Source of the DNA: Pseudomonadota bacterium
GTDB lineage: Bacteria > Pseudomonadota > Gammaproteobacteria > Burkholderiales > Methylophilaceae
NCBI GenBank assembly: GCA_029782295.1
Contig: JAKOVB010000168.1
Span: forward strand, 105,250 to 169,249
Reading direction: 5' to 3'
Length of the DNA stretch: 64,000 nt
The notes under the pieces were generated by a model. That model was not told the origin of the DNA. It made no database searches and saw only the letters and a list, made by a program, of their open reading frames with translations. Made by a program: the position numbers and the translations under genes. Shown in pieces: positions 50,364 through 61,778 of this stretch (the first letter of the stretch is position 1; every line of letters begins with the position of its first letter).

Positions 50364-50437
50364 CGCCCTGGATGTGCATTTCAAGTACCATCACATCCCC
50401 ATGGAATGACCAATCAGGATCGATGAAGGGATTCGAC

Positions 50438-51385
50438 ATGCAGGTACGCTATTTTCTGGCTTCGACGCTGATGCTCGCTGCAAGCGGAGTACAGGCGCAT
50501 TGTGGTGGCGCGTTTTGTGCGCTGAATACCAACTGGGATGTGCAGGGCATCTGGGACAAGCCGGGCATCCGGCTGGATCTGCGCGCGGAATTCGTGGATG
50601 CCGATCAGTTGCGCAGAGGGTCAGACAAGGTCACCCCGGCCGGCGAGCCAGGGACGCACGACGAACGCCGATCGATCAGTCGCAATTTCGTCGGGACCCT
50701 GGACTACAGTTTCAACCCCGACTGGGGCGTGACCCTGCGACTGCCGCTGGTGAGCCGCACGCACAGCCACGTGCACAACGAGGATCTGGGCAGTGGCTTG
50801 ACGGAACCTCATCCGGAATCATGGGGCTTTGCCGCGGTTGGGGATCTGCAGGCGGTAGGGCGATATACCTTCCATCATGGCGACGGGGACTTTGGTGTTC
50901 GCTTCGGCGTCAAGCTGCCGACCGGGAGCACCGGCCAGACAAATGCGGATGGCGCCAAGGCTGAACGCAGCCTGCAGCCGGGGACGGGGAGTACCGATGG
51001 CATCCTCGGGCTGTATTACTACCGCCGCATGGGGACGCTGGCCTGGTTTGCGCAGGGGGGGTGGCAACAGCCGCTCCAGACGCGCGCCGAATTCCGTCCT
51101 GGTCGCCAGCTGACTGCGGATGCCGGCATGAACTATGCGATCGCCCCAGACTGGAGCCTGCTGCTGCAGTTGAACGCGGTACACAAGTCGCATGACTCCG
51201 GCGCCAATGCCGAAGCGGCGGATTCGGGCGCTACACAGGTGTTCCTCAGTCCCGGCATCAGTTATCGGGCAACGCATGATCTGAGCCTTTACGGCTTCTT
51301 CCAGCAGCCTTTGCACCAGCACATGCGCGGCACCCAGTTGACCGCTGACTGGTCTGCGGCCTTCGGCGTGAGCTACCAGTTCTGA
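50438..51385 (+). CDS. secreted, probably outer-membrane beta-barrel protein with N-terminal His/Cys motif
   Basis: This 315-residue protein has a signal peptide (QVRYFLASTLMLAASGVQA), and the mature part opens with HCGGAFCALNTNWD. The rest alternates short beta strands with a C-terminal SYQF, like outer-membrane barrels (aromatic last residue). The two cysteines and a histidine at the mature N-terminus could bind copper. It is divergent from regB and convergent with the copper receptor. The start has GAAGGG 7 bases upstream; ATG 50423 is an alternative. I cannot name the family. Confidence 0.72.
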   Translation: MQVRYFLASTLMLAASGVQAHCGGAFCALNTNWDVQGIWDKPGIRLDLRAEFVDADQLRRGSDKVTPAGEPGTHDERRSISRNFVGTLDYSFNPDWGVTLRLPLVSRTHSHVHNEDLGSGLTEPHPESWGFAAVGDLQAVGRYTFHHGDGDFGVRFGVKLPTGSTGQTNADGAKAERSLQPGTGSTDGILGLYYYRRMGTLAWFAQGGWQQPLQTRAEFRPGRQLTADAGMNYAIAPDWSLLLQLNAVHKSHDSGANAEAADSGATQVFLSPGISYRATHDLSLYGFFQQPLHQHMRGTQLTADWSAAFGVSYQF

Positions 51386-51393
51386 TCTGTCCG

Positions 51394-51417
51394 GACCGGG
51401 GCGTTGCCCCGGTCTTT
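51394..51417. terminator. terminator between the outer-membrane protein and the copper receptor
   Basis: GACCGGGGC-GTT-GCCCCGGTC: a perfect 9-bp stem with a triloop, followed by TTTCCC. It is placed between convergent genes. Confidence 0.75.
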
Positions 51418-51420
51418 CCC

Positions 51421-53454
51421 CTAGAAATCCAGTGTTCCCTTCAGCCAGATCACGCGCCCCGGTTCGTTGACGCGCGTGGTTTGCGTATACCCGGACAGCA
51501 TGCTGCCGGCCCGGCTGATTGCTTCTGCATAGGTCTTGTCGAACAGGTTGTCTACCCCTGCGGCGACCAGCAGGCCAGGCTTCGGACGCCAGCCCCCATT
51601 GATCGAGAACACGGCGAACCCGCTGCTCTTGCCGATGTCCTGGCCGGCAATGTTGCCCTGGTTGACGGCAACACGGTTCTGGTCACCGGTGAAACGGACC
51701 AGCGCGCCGGCGGACCAGACCTTGTCGTCGTAACTGAGGCCAAGGCGCCCCTCCAGTGGCGGCATCTGGGCCAGGGCAAGGCCGTCCGTGCTGTTGTGTC
51801 CACGAACATAGGCGAGGCTGCCGTCCATCTTCCAGGTGTCTGAAAGCCGGTAGGTCGCACCGACTTCGCCGCCCCAGGTGGTGGCGTCGATATTGCGGGT
51901 GACGGTGGCGTTTCTGGCGGTCATGCCCGATCCCTTGGCGACGTTGGACTGGATCAGGATGAAGTCATCGATCCGGCTGGCGAAACCGGAGACGTTGACC
52001 GACAGCCGGCCTGCGCTGTAGATCGCGCCAACGTCCAGCTGGGTGGTTTTTTCCGGTTTGGTGTCGAAGCTGCTGATCGAGGTGAAAGTTTCCTTGTTGA
52101 ACAGTTCCCAGTAGTCCGGAAAGCGTTCGCTGTGGCCCAGGCCGGCGTACAGCGTCGCCGGGGTATGCGACAGCATGTGCTCGAACCGTGCGAAGCCGCT
52201 GGTGAGGGTGTCGTTGCGGGCGTGGCCGGCGGTCGGGTTGGGGGCGGACATCATCATGGTGAGTGCGACGTTGGCGCGCTGGTCTTCGACATGCCAGCGG
52301 TCCAGGCGCAGGCCGCCGATGATGCGATCGTGTTCGGACAGATCGTGGGAAATTTCTCCGAAGAGGCCGATGTTGCGGAAATAGGCATCGCCGACGCGCG
52401 CCATGTTCTCGTAGGGCATCATGGTCTCGTTCATGGTCGAGCGGTTGGTGTGGCGATTGGTTTGCAGATCTGCACCAAGCGTGGCCGTGGTGTGGGCGCT
52501 GATGGCAAGTTGGACGCTGGCACGGCCGCCCTGGGTCTTGCGATCGGGATTCATCGCGATGCGGGACGCGCCGCTGCGCAGGCTGTAGGTGTCCATGACG
52601 TGATCCACGTAGTTGTAGTACCACTGGGCGTCGATTTTCTCGATGACGCTGGAGACATGTGACCTGGTAAAGTGCAGGCCGACATTGTCGCGAGCGAACT
52701 TGCTGCCATCCACGGCGCGATCGGCGTACGCAGCCTGCCCGTCACTTCGTTGTGCGCTCAGTTCCAGGCGAGTGTCGTCATCCGGCGTGAGCCCGGCGCG
52801 CAGACCCTCGCTCCAGCGGGTATAGCGCGAATGCACCTTGTTACCGTCGCCATCTTCGTAGTCATCCGAATGGGAACGGGTGCCGGTGCCCTCGACGTAA
52901 AAATCCGGGGTGCCGGCTTTGATTTGTGCCATCTGGTCGTTGCGGCCGAAACTGCCGAACATCAGTGAGGCATGACCCTGCCAGCCCGCCGTTTGCATGC
53001 GTTGCGTCTTGCGCTCGAACAGCACCATGCCAGCCGATGCACCGGGCGCATAAAGGACGGATTGCGGGCCTTTCACCACGGTGATGCGGTCGAAGGTCTC
53101 CGGGAAGACGTAGGCGGTCGGGGGATCCATGCGGCTGCCGCAGCCGCCAAGAATCTGTTCGCCGTCCAGCAGGATGCCGAGGCGTGAACCTGCCATGCCC
53201 CGGAAGACAGGATCGCCATCGCTGCCACCCTTGCGGATGACCGAGAATCCGGGAATGGTCTTCAGGTAGTCTGCCCCGTCATGCGCCGGAATCGGCTGAC
53301 GCGGGGCCTTCGGGTCGGTCTCCACCAGCAGCGGTTCGGACATCTTTGCGGCGGTGACGACCACATCTTCGCTGATGACTTCGTGAAATGCCTGAGCATT
53401 CAGGGGGAGGGCAGCCCATAGCGCAATGGCGAGCGGGCGGGGATTGAAAGACAT
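51421..53454 (-). CDS. TonB-dependent copper receptor (OprC/NosA family)
   Basis: This outer-membrane gated channel takes up copper using TonB energy. The precursor of about 677 residues has a signal peptide, a TonB box-like EDVVVTAAK, and a plug domain with DYLKTIPGFSVIRKGGSDG and LDGEQILGGCGSRMDPPTAY, which are signature stretches of the copper-receptor family. A 22-strand barrel ends in WLKGTLDF. I chose the second ATG (MSFNPRPL), as GGAG lies 9 bases before it. A RegA-type dyad precedes it, so copper uptake appears tied to the redox regulator. Confidence 0.9.
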   Translation of the reverse strand: MSFNPRPLAIALWAALPLNAQAFHEVISEDVVVTAAKMSEPLLVETDPKAPRQPIPAHDGADYLKTIPGFSVIRKGGSDGDPVFRGMAGSRLGILLDGEQILGGCGSRMDPPTAYVFPETFDRITVVKGPQSVLYAPGASAGMVLFERKTQRMQTAGWQGHASLMFGSFGRNDQMAQIKAGTPDFYVEGTGTRSHSDDYEDGDGNKVHSRYTRWSEGLRAGLTPDDDTRLELSAQRSDGQAAYADRAVDGSKFARDNVGLHFTRSHVSSVIEKIDAQWYYNYVDHVMDTYSLRSGASRIAMNPDRKTQGGRASVQLAISAHTTATLGADLQTNRHTNRSTMNETMMPYENMARVGDAYFRNIGLFGEISHDLSEHDRIIGGLRLDRWHVEDQRANVALTMMMSAPNPTAGHARNDTLTSGFARFEHMLSHTPATLYAGLGHSERFPDYWELFNKETFTSISSFDTKPEKTTQLDVGAIYSAGRLSVNVSGFASRIDDFILIQSNVAKGSGMTARNATVTRNIDATTWGGEVGATYRLSDTWKMDGSLAYVRGHNSTDGLALAQMPPLEGRLGLSYDDKVWSAGALVRFTGDQNRVAVNQGNIAGQDIGKSSGFAVFSINGGWRPKPGLLVAAGVDNLFDKTYAEAISRAGSMLSGYTQTTRVNEPGRVIWLKGTLDF

Positions 53455-53487
53455 GCATTGCTCCATAAAACACGATCACAGTGTCTT

Positions 53488-53533
53488 ATTTTATGAGGGG
53501 AGCAGGGTGAGCGGAATGCGACATGATGTCGCA
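53488..53533 (-). promoter_or_regulatory. RegA-type dyad and -10 in front of the copper receptor
   Basis: TGCGACAT-G-ATGTCGCA (53517-53533) is a perfect 8-1-8 dyad. Its centre is 32 bp before TAAAAT (53493-53488) on the minus strand. One position differs from the RegR/RegA box consensus. Confidence 0.66.
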
Positions 53534-53560
53534 CGGCGGCAGACCTCGCCGCACGGGCGA

Positions 53561-54844
53561 TCAGTCGGGGGCGACTTCCTTGTCGAAATAATAGTTGATG
53601 CGCAAGGCCGGGTTCAGATACTCGAGGGCATCCTTGGGAAGTTGGCTCGGGCGCAGGCAGTGGGTGATGCTGAGGCCTGCCTCTTCACCCAGGTTGACCA
53701 GAACAGGCGATGTCCTCGGTGCGTCCGGGGCATGCAGCAGCACGTACGGGCGCAAGGGTTTGCTCGGATTGACCGAGACCACGATGGCGTGGACTTCGTT
53801 GGACAGCTTCACCAGGCTGCCTGGCGGGTAGACGCCCAGGCTCTTGATCAATAGCTTGAGGATGTCCGGGTCACACTTGCTGCGCTGATGCGCGAACATG
53901 TGCGACAGGGCCTCGTAAGGGGTCATGGCCTGTCCGATGTTGAGCGGATTGCACAGGTTGTCGTAGAGGTTGGTAATGGCGACGATGCGCGCCAGCCGCG
54001 AGATATCGCCATTTTTCAGCTTGGCAGGGTAGCCGCTGCCATCCACGGATTCGTGATGCTGTTCGATGATGCGGATGGCTTCCGGGGCCATGCCGATGTC
54101 TTTGGCAATTTTGGCGCCCATGGCACTGTGCTGCTGCATCAGGGAGATTTCTGCCTTGGTCAGCGGGTCCACCTTCTTGGAAATCCGGTCCGGGATCTGG
54201 GATTTGCCAAGGTCGTGGAACAGGGCGCCGATGCCGAGTTGGCGGGCGTCGGATTCGGTCATGTCCAGCGATTTCGCCAGGATGAGCGACAGCACGGTGA
54301 CATTCAGCGAGTGCATCACCTGTTCGACGTTGCCGATCTTGGGCTGCATGGCATGCAGGACGATTTCGCCCTCGGTCAGCAGGGTCTCGAGCATGCTGCC
54401 GACGAGTTCATCCGCCTGCTGCAGGGTCTTGGGAGGCGTGACCAGGATTTCGCGTTCGATCAGGCGAACGGTGCTCGTGGTTTGCGTGTATTTACGTTCG
54501 CATTCCTGAATGGCTTCCTGCAGTTGCGCGAGGCGGCGTTTTTGAAACGCTTCTTCCTGCTGTTCTGCATCGACCTCGGGTTCAGGTTCGGGCTGGGCGA
54601 TCGTTGCCGGCGCTTCGGCGACGACAGGTTCAGGCGCTACAGGCAAGGGTTCGCAATCGCTGCGCAGGGGATCGAATCGTAACCGCGCCAGACCCAGCTT
54701 GCGGATTTCAGCGATCTGGTCTTCGTTCTTGATCTTGAAATTATTGAAGGTGAAAGGATGATCCATCCAGCCGAGGTCGATGTGGACATAAAGTCCAACC
54801 CTAAGCTGGTCCGGTGTGATGAAGTGCGGTTTGTCCGTTTTCAT
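53561..54844 (-). CDS. HD-GYP cyclic-di-GMP phosphodiesterase with DUF3391 domain
   Basis: This enzyme is expected to hydrolyse c-di-GMP to GMP. The 427-residue protein has an N-terminal DUF3391 domain (FITPDQLRVGLYVHID), an acidic middle linker, and an HD-GYP domain with ALFHDLGKSQIPD, EQHHESVDGSGYP and the LYDNLCNP region, so the metal and GYP motifs are intact. It overlaps the GGDEF-EAL gene upstream by 4 bases, so the two are co-translated. No REC domain is attached. Confidence 0.92.
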   Translation of the reverse strand: MKTDKPHFITPDQLRVGLYVHIDLGWMDHPFTFNNFKIKNEDQIAEIRKLGLARLRFDPLRSDCEPLPVAPEPVVAEAPATIAQPEPEPEVDAEQQEEAFQKRRLAQLQEAIQECERKYTQTTSTVRLIEREILVTPPKTLQQADELVGSMLETLLTEGEIVLHAMQPKIGNVEQVMHSLNVTVLSLILAKSLDMTESDARQLGIGALFHDLGKSQIPDRISKKVDPLTKAEISLMQQHSAMGAKIAKDIGMAPEAIRIIEQHHESVDGSGYPAKLKNGDISRLARIVAITNLYDNLCNPLNIGQAMTPYEALSHMFAHQRSKCDPDILKLLIKSLGVYPPGSLVKLSNEVHAIVVSVNPSKPLRPYVLLHAPDAPRTSPVLVNLGEEAGLSITHCLRPSQLPKDALEYLNPALRINYYFDKEVAPD

Positions 54845-57372
54845 GGATGTTGATTTTCTTCCAACAGCAGTAATTCTAACAGCGAAGCGAAGGGAATCGG
54901 GCGACTATATAAGAATCCCTGTGCCTGCTGGCAACCTTTTGTTCTCAAAAAGGCTTCCTGCTCGGCTTTTTCCACCCCTTCGGCGATCACGGTCAGTCCC
55001 AGGTTGTGGCCGAGCGCAATGATGGCACCGGAGATCGCCATGTCATCTGCGTCATGAGGTAGTTCCCGTACGAACGACTGGTCGATCTTGAGCTTGTCGA
55101 GCGGAAAACGCTTGAGGTAGGAGAGCGAGGAGTAGCCGGTGCCGAAGTCGTCCAGGGCGAGGCTGACGCCCATGTCCTTCAGCTTGCGGCAGACTTCGGT
55201 GACATATTCGACGCCATTCATGATGGCACTCTCGGTGATTTCCAGTTCCAGCCGCTCCGGGTTGCACCCGGTCTCGATCAGCACGCCCATGACGGTATCC
55301 GGGAAGTTGCTGCGGTGGATCTGGGTCGCGGAGACGTTGACCGATATCCACTCCAGCAGGCAGCCGGATTCTTCGAGCCGGACGAGGTCGCGTGCGGCCT
55401 CGCGCAATACCCACTCGCCGATCTGGATGATCAGGCCGGTTTCTTCGGCCAAGGGGATGAACTTGGACGGGGAGATCGTGCCCTGGTGCGGGTGCTCCCA
55501 GCGAACCAGCGCTTCCGCACCGATGATGCGTCCGCTCTCGAGCGAGATCTGAGGCTGGTAATGCACGACCAGTTGATTGCGTTCCAGGGCGTGGCGCAGC
55601 ATGGTATCCAGCGTCAGGCGTTCGTGCGCGCTCTGGCCCAGTTCGCGGGTGTAAAAACGGAAACCGTTGCGGCCCTCGTTCTTGGCCTGGTACATGGCGA
55701 TGTCGGCGGCCCGGATCAGGTCCTGCGGGTGTGCGCCGTCCCGCGGGTAAATGCTGATGCCGATGCTGGCACCGATGAACAGCTCTTCCTTTTCGATGAC
55801 GAAGCTTTGCTGCAACGTGGAGATGACTTTCTGCGCGACCACGGCGGCATCGTCCGGATCCTGCAGGTTGTCCATCATGATGACGAACTCGTCCCCGCCG
55901 AGGCGGGCGACGGTATCGGCCTCGCGGACGGCCGCACTCAGCCGCTGGGTGACGCCGGACAGCAGCAGGTCGCCCATATGGTGGCCCAGGGTGTCGTTGA
56001 TGGTCTTGAAGCGGTCCAGGTCAACGAACAGCAGGGCGATATGCTGGTGGGAGCGATCTGCATTGCGCATGGCGCGTTCCAGCAACTCGTTCAGCAGCCG
56101 GCGGTTAGGCAGGCCGGTCAGCGGGTCGTGGTTGACCATCCGCTGCAGTCGCTGCTGGGATTCCTTGGCTTCGGAAATGTCCGCGAAGACTGCGATGTAG
56201 TGTGAGATCTCGCCGGCATGGTTGGTGGCCGAGGTGATGGTTAACCATTGCGGGTAGATGTCGCCGTCCTTGCGGCGGTTCCAGACTTCCCCGCGCCAGC
56301 AGCCGTTGCGATCGAGTTCATCCCACAGGTTGGCGTAGAACGCCTGATCATGCTTGCCGGAGCTGAGCATTCCCGGGGTACGTCCCAGCGCTTCTTCCTC
56401 ACTGTAGCCGGTGATGTTGGTGAAGCCGCGGTTGACGGCCGTGATGCGCTGCTTGTCATCGCAGATCATGATGCCTTCCGTCGTGCTGTCGAAGGCGATC
56501 TTGACCTGATGCAGGCGTTCCCCGGCCAGTTGGCGCTGGATGGCGGTGCCCAGGGAGCGGCCGATGGCCATCAGGGCGTTGAGTTCTTCTGCGCTCGCTG
56601 GTGCATGGGGGTTGCGGCGTTCGAAACTAATGCCCCCCCACCATTCATCGCCCACGAATACCGGCACCAGCAGCAGCGAATGCATCCCGCGCTGCACCAG
56701 CAATCTCTGCTCCATCGCAGGCAGTTCACCAAGGAACCCGGCGAAAGGCTGCCCGTTCTGCAGCATTCGAAGCCATCTCGGGCAGCCGGGAAAATCCGCA
56801 GGTTCGGCATCCTCATGACCGGCTTCCCAGCGATGCACGTGAGCGAGGCGCGCGGTGTGGTCGCCGTTGAGGAAGTTGCGGAATACCTGAATACGGTCAT
56901 AGCCGGCCGCCAGGCCGATGCGTGCCATGGTGTCGGGGAGCGACTGTTCCCACATGACATCGGTATGCAGTTGCCAGTCCAGATGCGTCAGGGCATTGAG
57001 GATGGCATTGCAGCGCCGCAGGTGCGACTCTTCCCGTATCTGGGCCTTGCCGTCCTGGAGGATCAGGATGTATCCGTCCGTGCCTTGCCTGTCGTCATGG
57101 ATGTTGAACAGGAAGCCGGTCAGGACATTGTGGATGTTCAAGGGGTCTGGCAGCCAGGATAGCTGGGTCGTGCCGTGGCGGATGGCCTCGCGTAACCGGT
57201 CCTGCAAGGATTGCGGCAGCTCCCGGACGCCCCCTGCAGGCAATTGGCAGAACGTTTCGGCGAGCGGGGTCGCGCAGTGGATACGCAGCTCCCGGTCCAG
57301 CGAAAGGATGCCGACGCCCTGCGCCCCCATGATCAGGCGTTGTATCGAGTGAACTGAAGACTTGCTTAACAT
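54841..57372 (-). CDS. GAF-PAS-GGDEF-EAL cyclic-di-GMP turnover protein
   Basis: This 843-residue multidomain signalling protein has an N-terminal PAS-like region, a GAF domain (about residues 170-290), a PAS domain (TEGIMICDDKQRITAVN), a GGDEF domain with intact RLGGDEFVI, and an EAL domain with GAEALVRWEHP and LDDFGTGYSSLSYL. Both synthase and phosphodiesterase motifs are complete. The frame is open to 57501. I chose ATG 57372 because the longer versions run over the clpB heat-shock promoter; this start is uncertain. Confidence 0.88.
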   Translation of the reverse strand: MLSKSSVHSIQRLIMGAQGVGILSLDRELRIHCATPLAETFCQLPAGGVRELPQSLQDRLREAIRHGTTQLSWLPDPLNIHNVLTGFLFNIHDDRQGTDGYILILQDGKAQIREESHLRRCNAILNALTHLDWQLHTDVMWEQSLPDTMARIGLAAGYDRIQVFRNFLNGDHTARLAHVHRWEAGHEDAEPADFPGCPRWLRMLQNGQPFAGFLGELPAMEQRLLVQRGMHSLLLVPVFVGDEWWGGISFERRNPHAPASAEELNALMAIGRSLGTAIQRQLAGERLHQVKIAFDSTTEGIMICDDKQRITAVNRGFTNITGYSEEEALGRTPGMLSSGKHDQAFYANLWDELDRNGCWRGEVWNRRKDGDIYPQWLTITSATNHAGEISHYIAVFADISEAKESQQRLQRMVNHDPLTGLPNRRLLNELLERAMRNADRSHQHIALLFVDLDRFKTINDTLGHHMGDLLLSGVTQRLSAAVREADTVARLGGDEFVIMMDNLQDPDDAAVVAQKVISTLQQSFVIEKEELFIGASIGISIYPRDGAHPQDLIRAADIAMYQAKNEGRNGFRFYTRELGQSAHERLTLDTMLRHALERNQLVVHYQPQISLESGRIIGAEALVRWEHPHQGTISPSKFIPLAEETGLIIQIGEWVLREAARDLVRLEESGCLLEWISVNVSATQIHRSNFPDTVMGVLIETGCNPERLELEITESAIMNGVEYVTEVCRKLKDMGVSLALDDFGTGYSSLSYLKRFPLDKLKIDQSFVRELPHDADDMAISGAIIALGHNLGLTVIAEGVEKAEQEAFLRTKGCQQAQGFLYSRPIPFASLLELLLLEENQHP

Positions 57373-57475
57373 CCCATGCGTTGCCAAATCGAATTCGATC
57401 CACCATTGTGGACATGGTTGGATGCGGATGCAACCCGCACGCTGGCAGGGGGTATCATGAACCTTTGCGTCAGGC

Positions 57476-57504
57476 ATTGAAAAATCCCGGTAACGCCTCA
57501 TCTA
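57476..57504 (+). promoter_or_regulatory. candidate sigma-32 heat-shock promoter of clpB
   Basis: ATTGAAA (consensus CTTGAAA), 13-bp spacer, CCTCATCT (consensus CCCCATNT). Both boxes have one mismatch and the spacing is in the sigma-32 range. The start would be about 45 bases before the clpB ATG. Confidence 0.68.
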
Positions 57505-57555
57505 GTGAACATCGCCTGCAACTGCAGGCCACCCGGATATCGAAAGGACGTAGCG

Positions 57556-60135
<2,580 letters not shown>

Positions 60136-60158
60136 CGCCATCTCGGGAAAGGGAACGT

Positions 60159-60653
60159 ATGAAGACAGTCAGTTGGATCGGGATCGCGGCCATGTTTGCC
60201 CTGGCGTCGGGTTGTGCATCGAATCCGCAAAAGGAATCTGCGCCGCAGATCCAGCGCATCTCCGCGGAGGAGCTGGAACAACTGCTACCCAAGCCCGACC
60301 CCAACCTGACCTACGAGGAGCTGGTGCGCCTGTCGCATGAAGGCGTGACCGCCGAGGCCCTGATCGAGAAGATCAAGCAGTCCAACTCCAGTTACGAGCT
60401 GACGCCGTCGCAAGCGCTGGAGCTGGGCCGCAAGGGCGTGGATCCCAAGGTGCTGGATTTCATGCACGCGCAACGGGAACAGACGCTGCGTGAGGGGTTT
60501 GCGGACGAACTCAACAAGCGTGACCGCGAGCACCAGTCCGTCGTGGAACAGTTGCGGCGCGAGGCAATGATGCGTCCGATGTGCGATCCGTTCTGGGGGC
60601 CGTACCCGCCCTACTGGCGCTATCCTTATCCCTACCCTTACCGCTGGCGCTAG
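60159..60653 (+). CDS. lipoprotein of unknown function with Pro/Tyr-rich tail
   Basis: This 164-residue protein has a lipoprotein signal peptide with lipobox LASGC, a helical middle (EELEQLLPKPDPNLTYEEL, LTPSQALELGRKGVDPKVL) and a charged coil. The unusual tail is rich in Pro, Tyr, Trp and Arg (WGPYPPYWRYPYPYPYRWR). I do not know the function. It follows clpB by 23 bases and may be read from the same promoter. The PerM-family gene on the other strand overlaps its stop. Confidence 0.72.
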   Translation: MKTVSWIGIAAMFALASGCASNPQKESAPQIQRISAEELEQLLPKPDPNLTYEELVRLSHEGVTAEALIEKIKQSNSSYELTPSQALELGRKGVDPKVLDFMHAQREQTLREGFADELNKRDREHQSVVEQLRREAMMRPMCDPFWGPYPPYWRYPYPYPYRWR

Positions 60654-61777
60654 GGTCGGCGGTAAGGGTCGCGCCTGGCTTCCTGCCGCCGCAAACGTCG
60701 GGCGTAGACGTGGCGGGCGCGTAGACGGTCATCCAGCAGCACGCCTTCCGCCGTTTCGCCGATCACCATCACCACCCCCAGAATGGGAATCACCAGCATC
60801 AGCCCGGCGACGCCGGCGATGGCTTCACCGATGAAAAACATCAGCAGTGTCAGTAGCGGGTGCAAGTGCAGGCTCTTGCCCATGACGTAGGGCAGGAACA
60901 GGACGTCGTCCAGCACCCTGACCAGCGCAAACACCCCCAGTACGCCATAGATCAGGCCGGCCTGGTCCGGGAGGTCCGTGGCGGCAACCATGACGGCGAG
61001 CCCGCATCCGAGCAGCGGGCCGAGGTAGGGGATCACTCCGAGCGTGGCCGCGATCAGCCCCAGCGCCAGTGGGGAGGGCATGCCATAGGCCCAGAGCCCG
61101 CCTGCCAGCAGTGCGGCGTCGATGGCAAAGAGTTTCAATAGGCCGGTGAAATAAAGGCGGGCGGTGCGGTCCAGCGCGTGCATCAGGTAGAGCGTTTTTT
61201 CGAAATAGGCGTTGGGGACTGCGTTGCCGATGAACTTGCGCAACCGCGTGCCATCCTTCAGCAGAAAGAAAGCGATGGCCGGCGTCAGCAGCAGCGAAGG
61301 CAGCCAGGCGGCCAGTGTCGCCAGCATGGTGCCGAGGTGGTTTTCCGCGAAGTGGTTGACCAGGTTGAGCAGGTGCTGCCGGAAATCTTCGCCGAAATGC
61401 GCATGGCGCAAAATGGCAAATTTCTGTTGCAGGCCCAGGGCGGCGGATTCCAGTGCCAGTCCGCCGCCGGTCAGGTAGCGCAGCTCGCCGGCCTGCCACT
61501 CGCCGGCGTTGGCGATGGCCAGGGGATACAGGACCAGCAGCCAGCCGCCGAGCAGTAGCAGGAGCCCGCCGCTGAGCACCCCGGCTGCCAGCGTAGGGCT
61601 AGCCCCGGCCATCACCAGTCTTCTGGCGAAAGGGGCCAGCAGGTAGTACAGCAGGAGCCCGAGCATGAACGGGACGACCAGCCACAGGATTTTCTTGAAC
61701 AGGAACAGCGACAGGCAGGTCACCCCGATGATGGCAATCCAGGTGAGCGGGCCGGGGCCTTGTCTTGGTGGACGCAT
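60650..61777 (-). CDS. AI-2E/PerM family membrane protein
   Basis: This 375-residue protein has about eight membrane segments in the PerM (UPF0118) pattern: two N-terminal helices, a periplasmic helical part, and the C-terminal core with GVIPYLGPLLGCGLAV, FLPYVMGKSLHLHPLLTLL and FFIGEAIAGVAG. Family members have been linked to autoinducer-2 or peptide export and Na+/H+ antiport; the substrate here is unknown. The start is one base after the stop of the cyclic-nucleotide-domain gene, so the two form an operon. Confidence 0.82.
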   Translation of the reverse strand: MRPPRQGPGPLTWIAIIGVTCLSLFLFKKILWLVVPFMLGLLLYYLLAPFARRLVMAGASPTLAAGVLSGGLLLLLGGWLLVLYPLAIANAGEWQAGELRYLTGGGLALESAALGLQQKFAILRHAHFGEDFRQHLLNLVNHFAENHLGTMLATLAAWLPSLLLTPAIAFFLLKDGTRLRKFIGNAVPNAYFEKTLYLMHALDRTARLYFTGLLKLFAIDAALLAGGLWAYGMPSPLALGLIAATLGVIPYLGPLLGCGLAVMVAATDLPDQAGLIYGVLGVFALVRVLDDVLFLPYVMGKSLHLHPLLTLLMFFIGEAIAGVAGLMLVIPILGVVMVIGETAEGVLLDDRLRARHVYARRLRRQEARRDPYRRP

Positions 61778-61778
61778 T

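Noticed and set aside
48382..53533. Reading the three dyads as FNR, NnrR, NorR or CooA sites
   Set aside because: They lack TTGAT-N4-ATCAA (FNR/NnrR) and GT-N7-AC (NorR) patterns, and the CooA site as I know it has a different centre. The RegR/RegA pattern fits better and regBA lies within the cluster.
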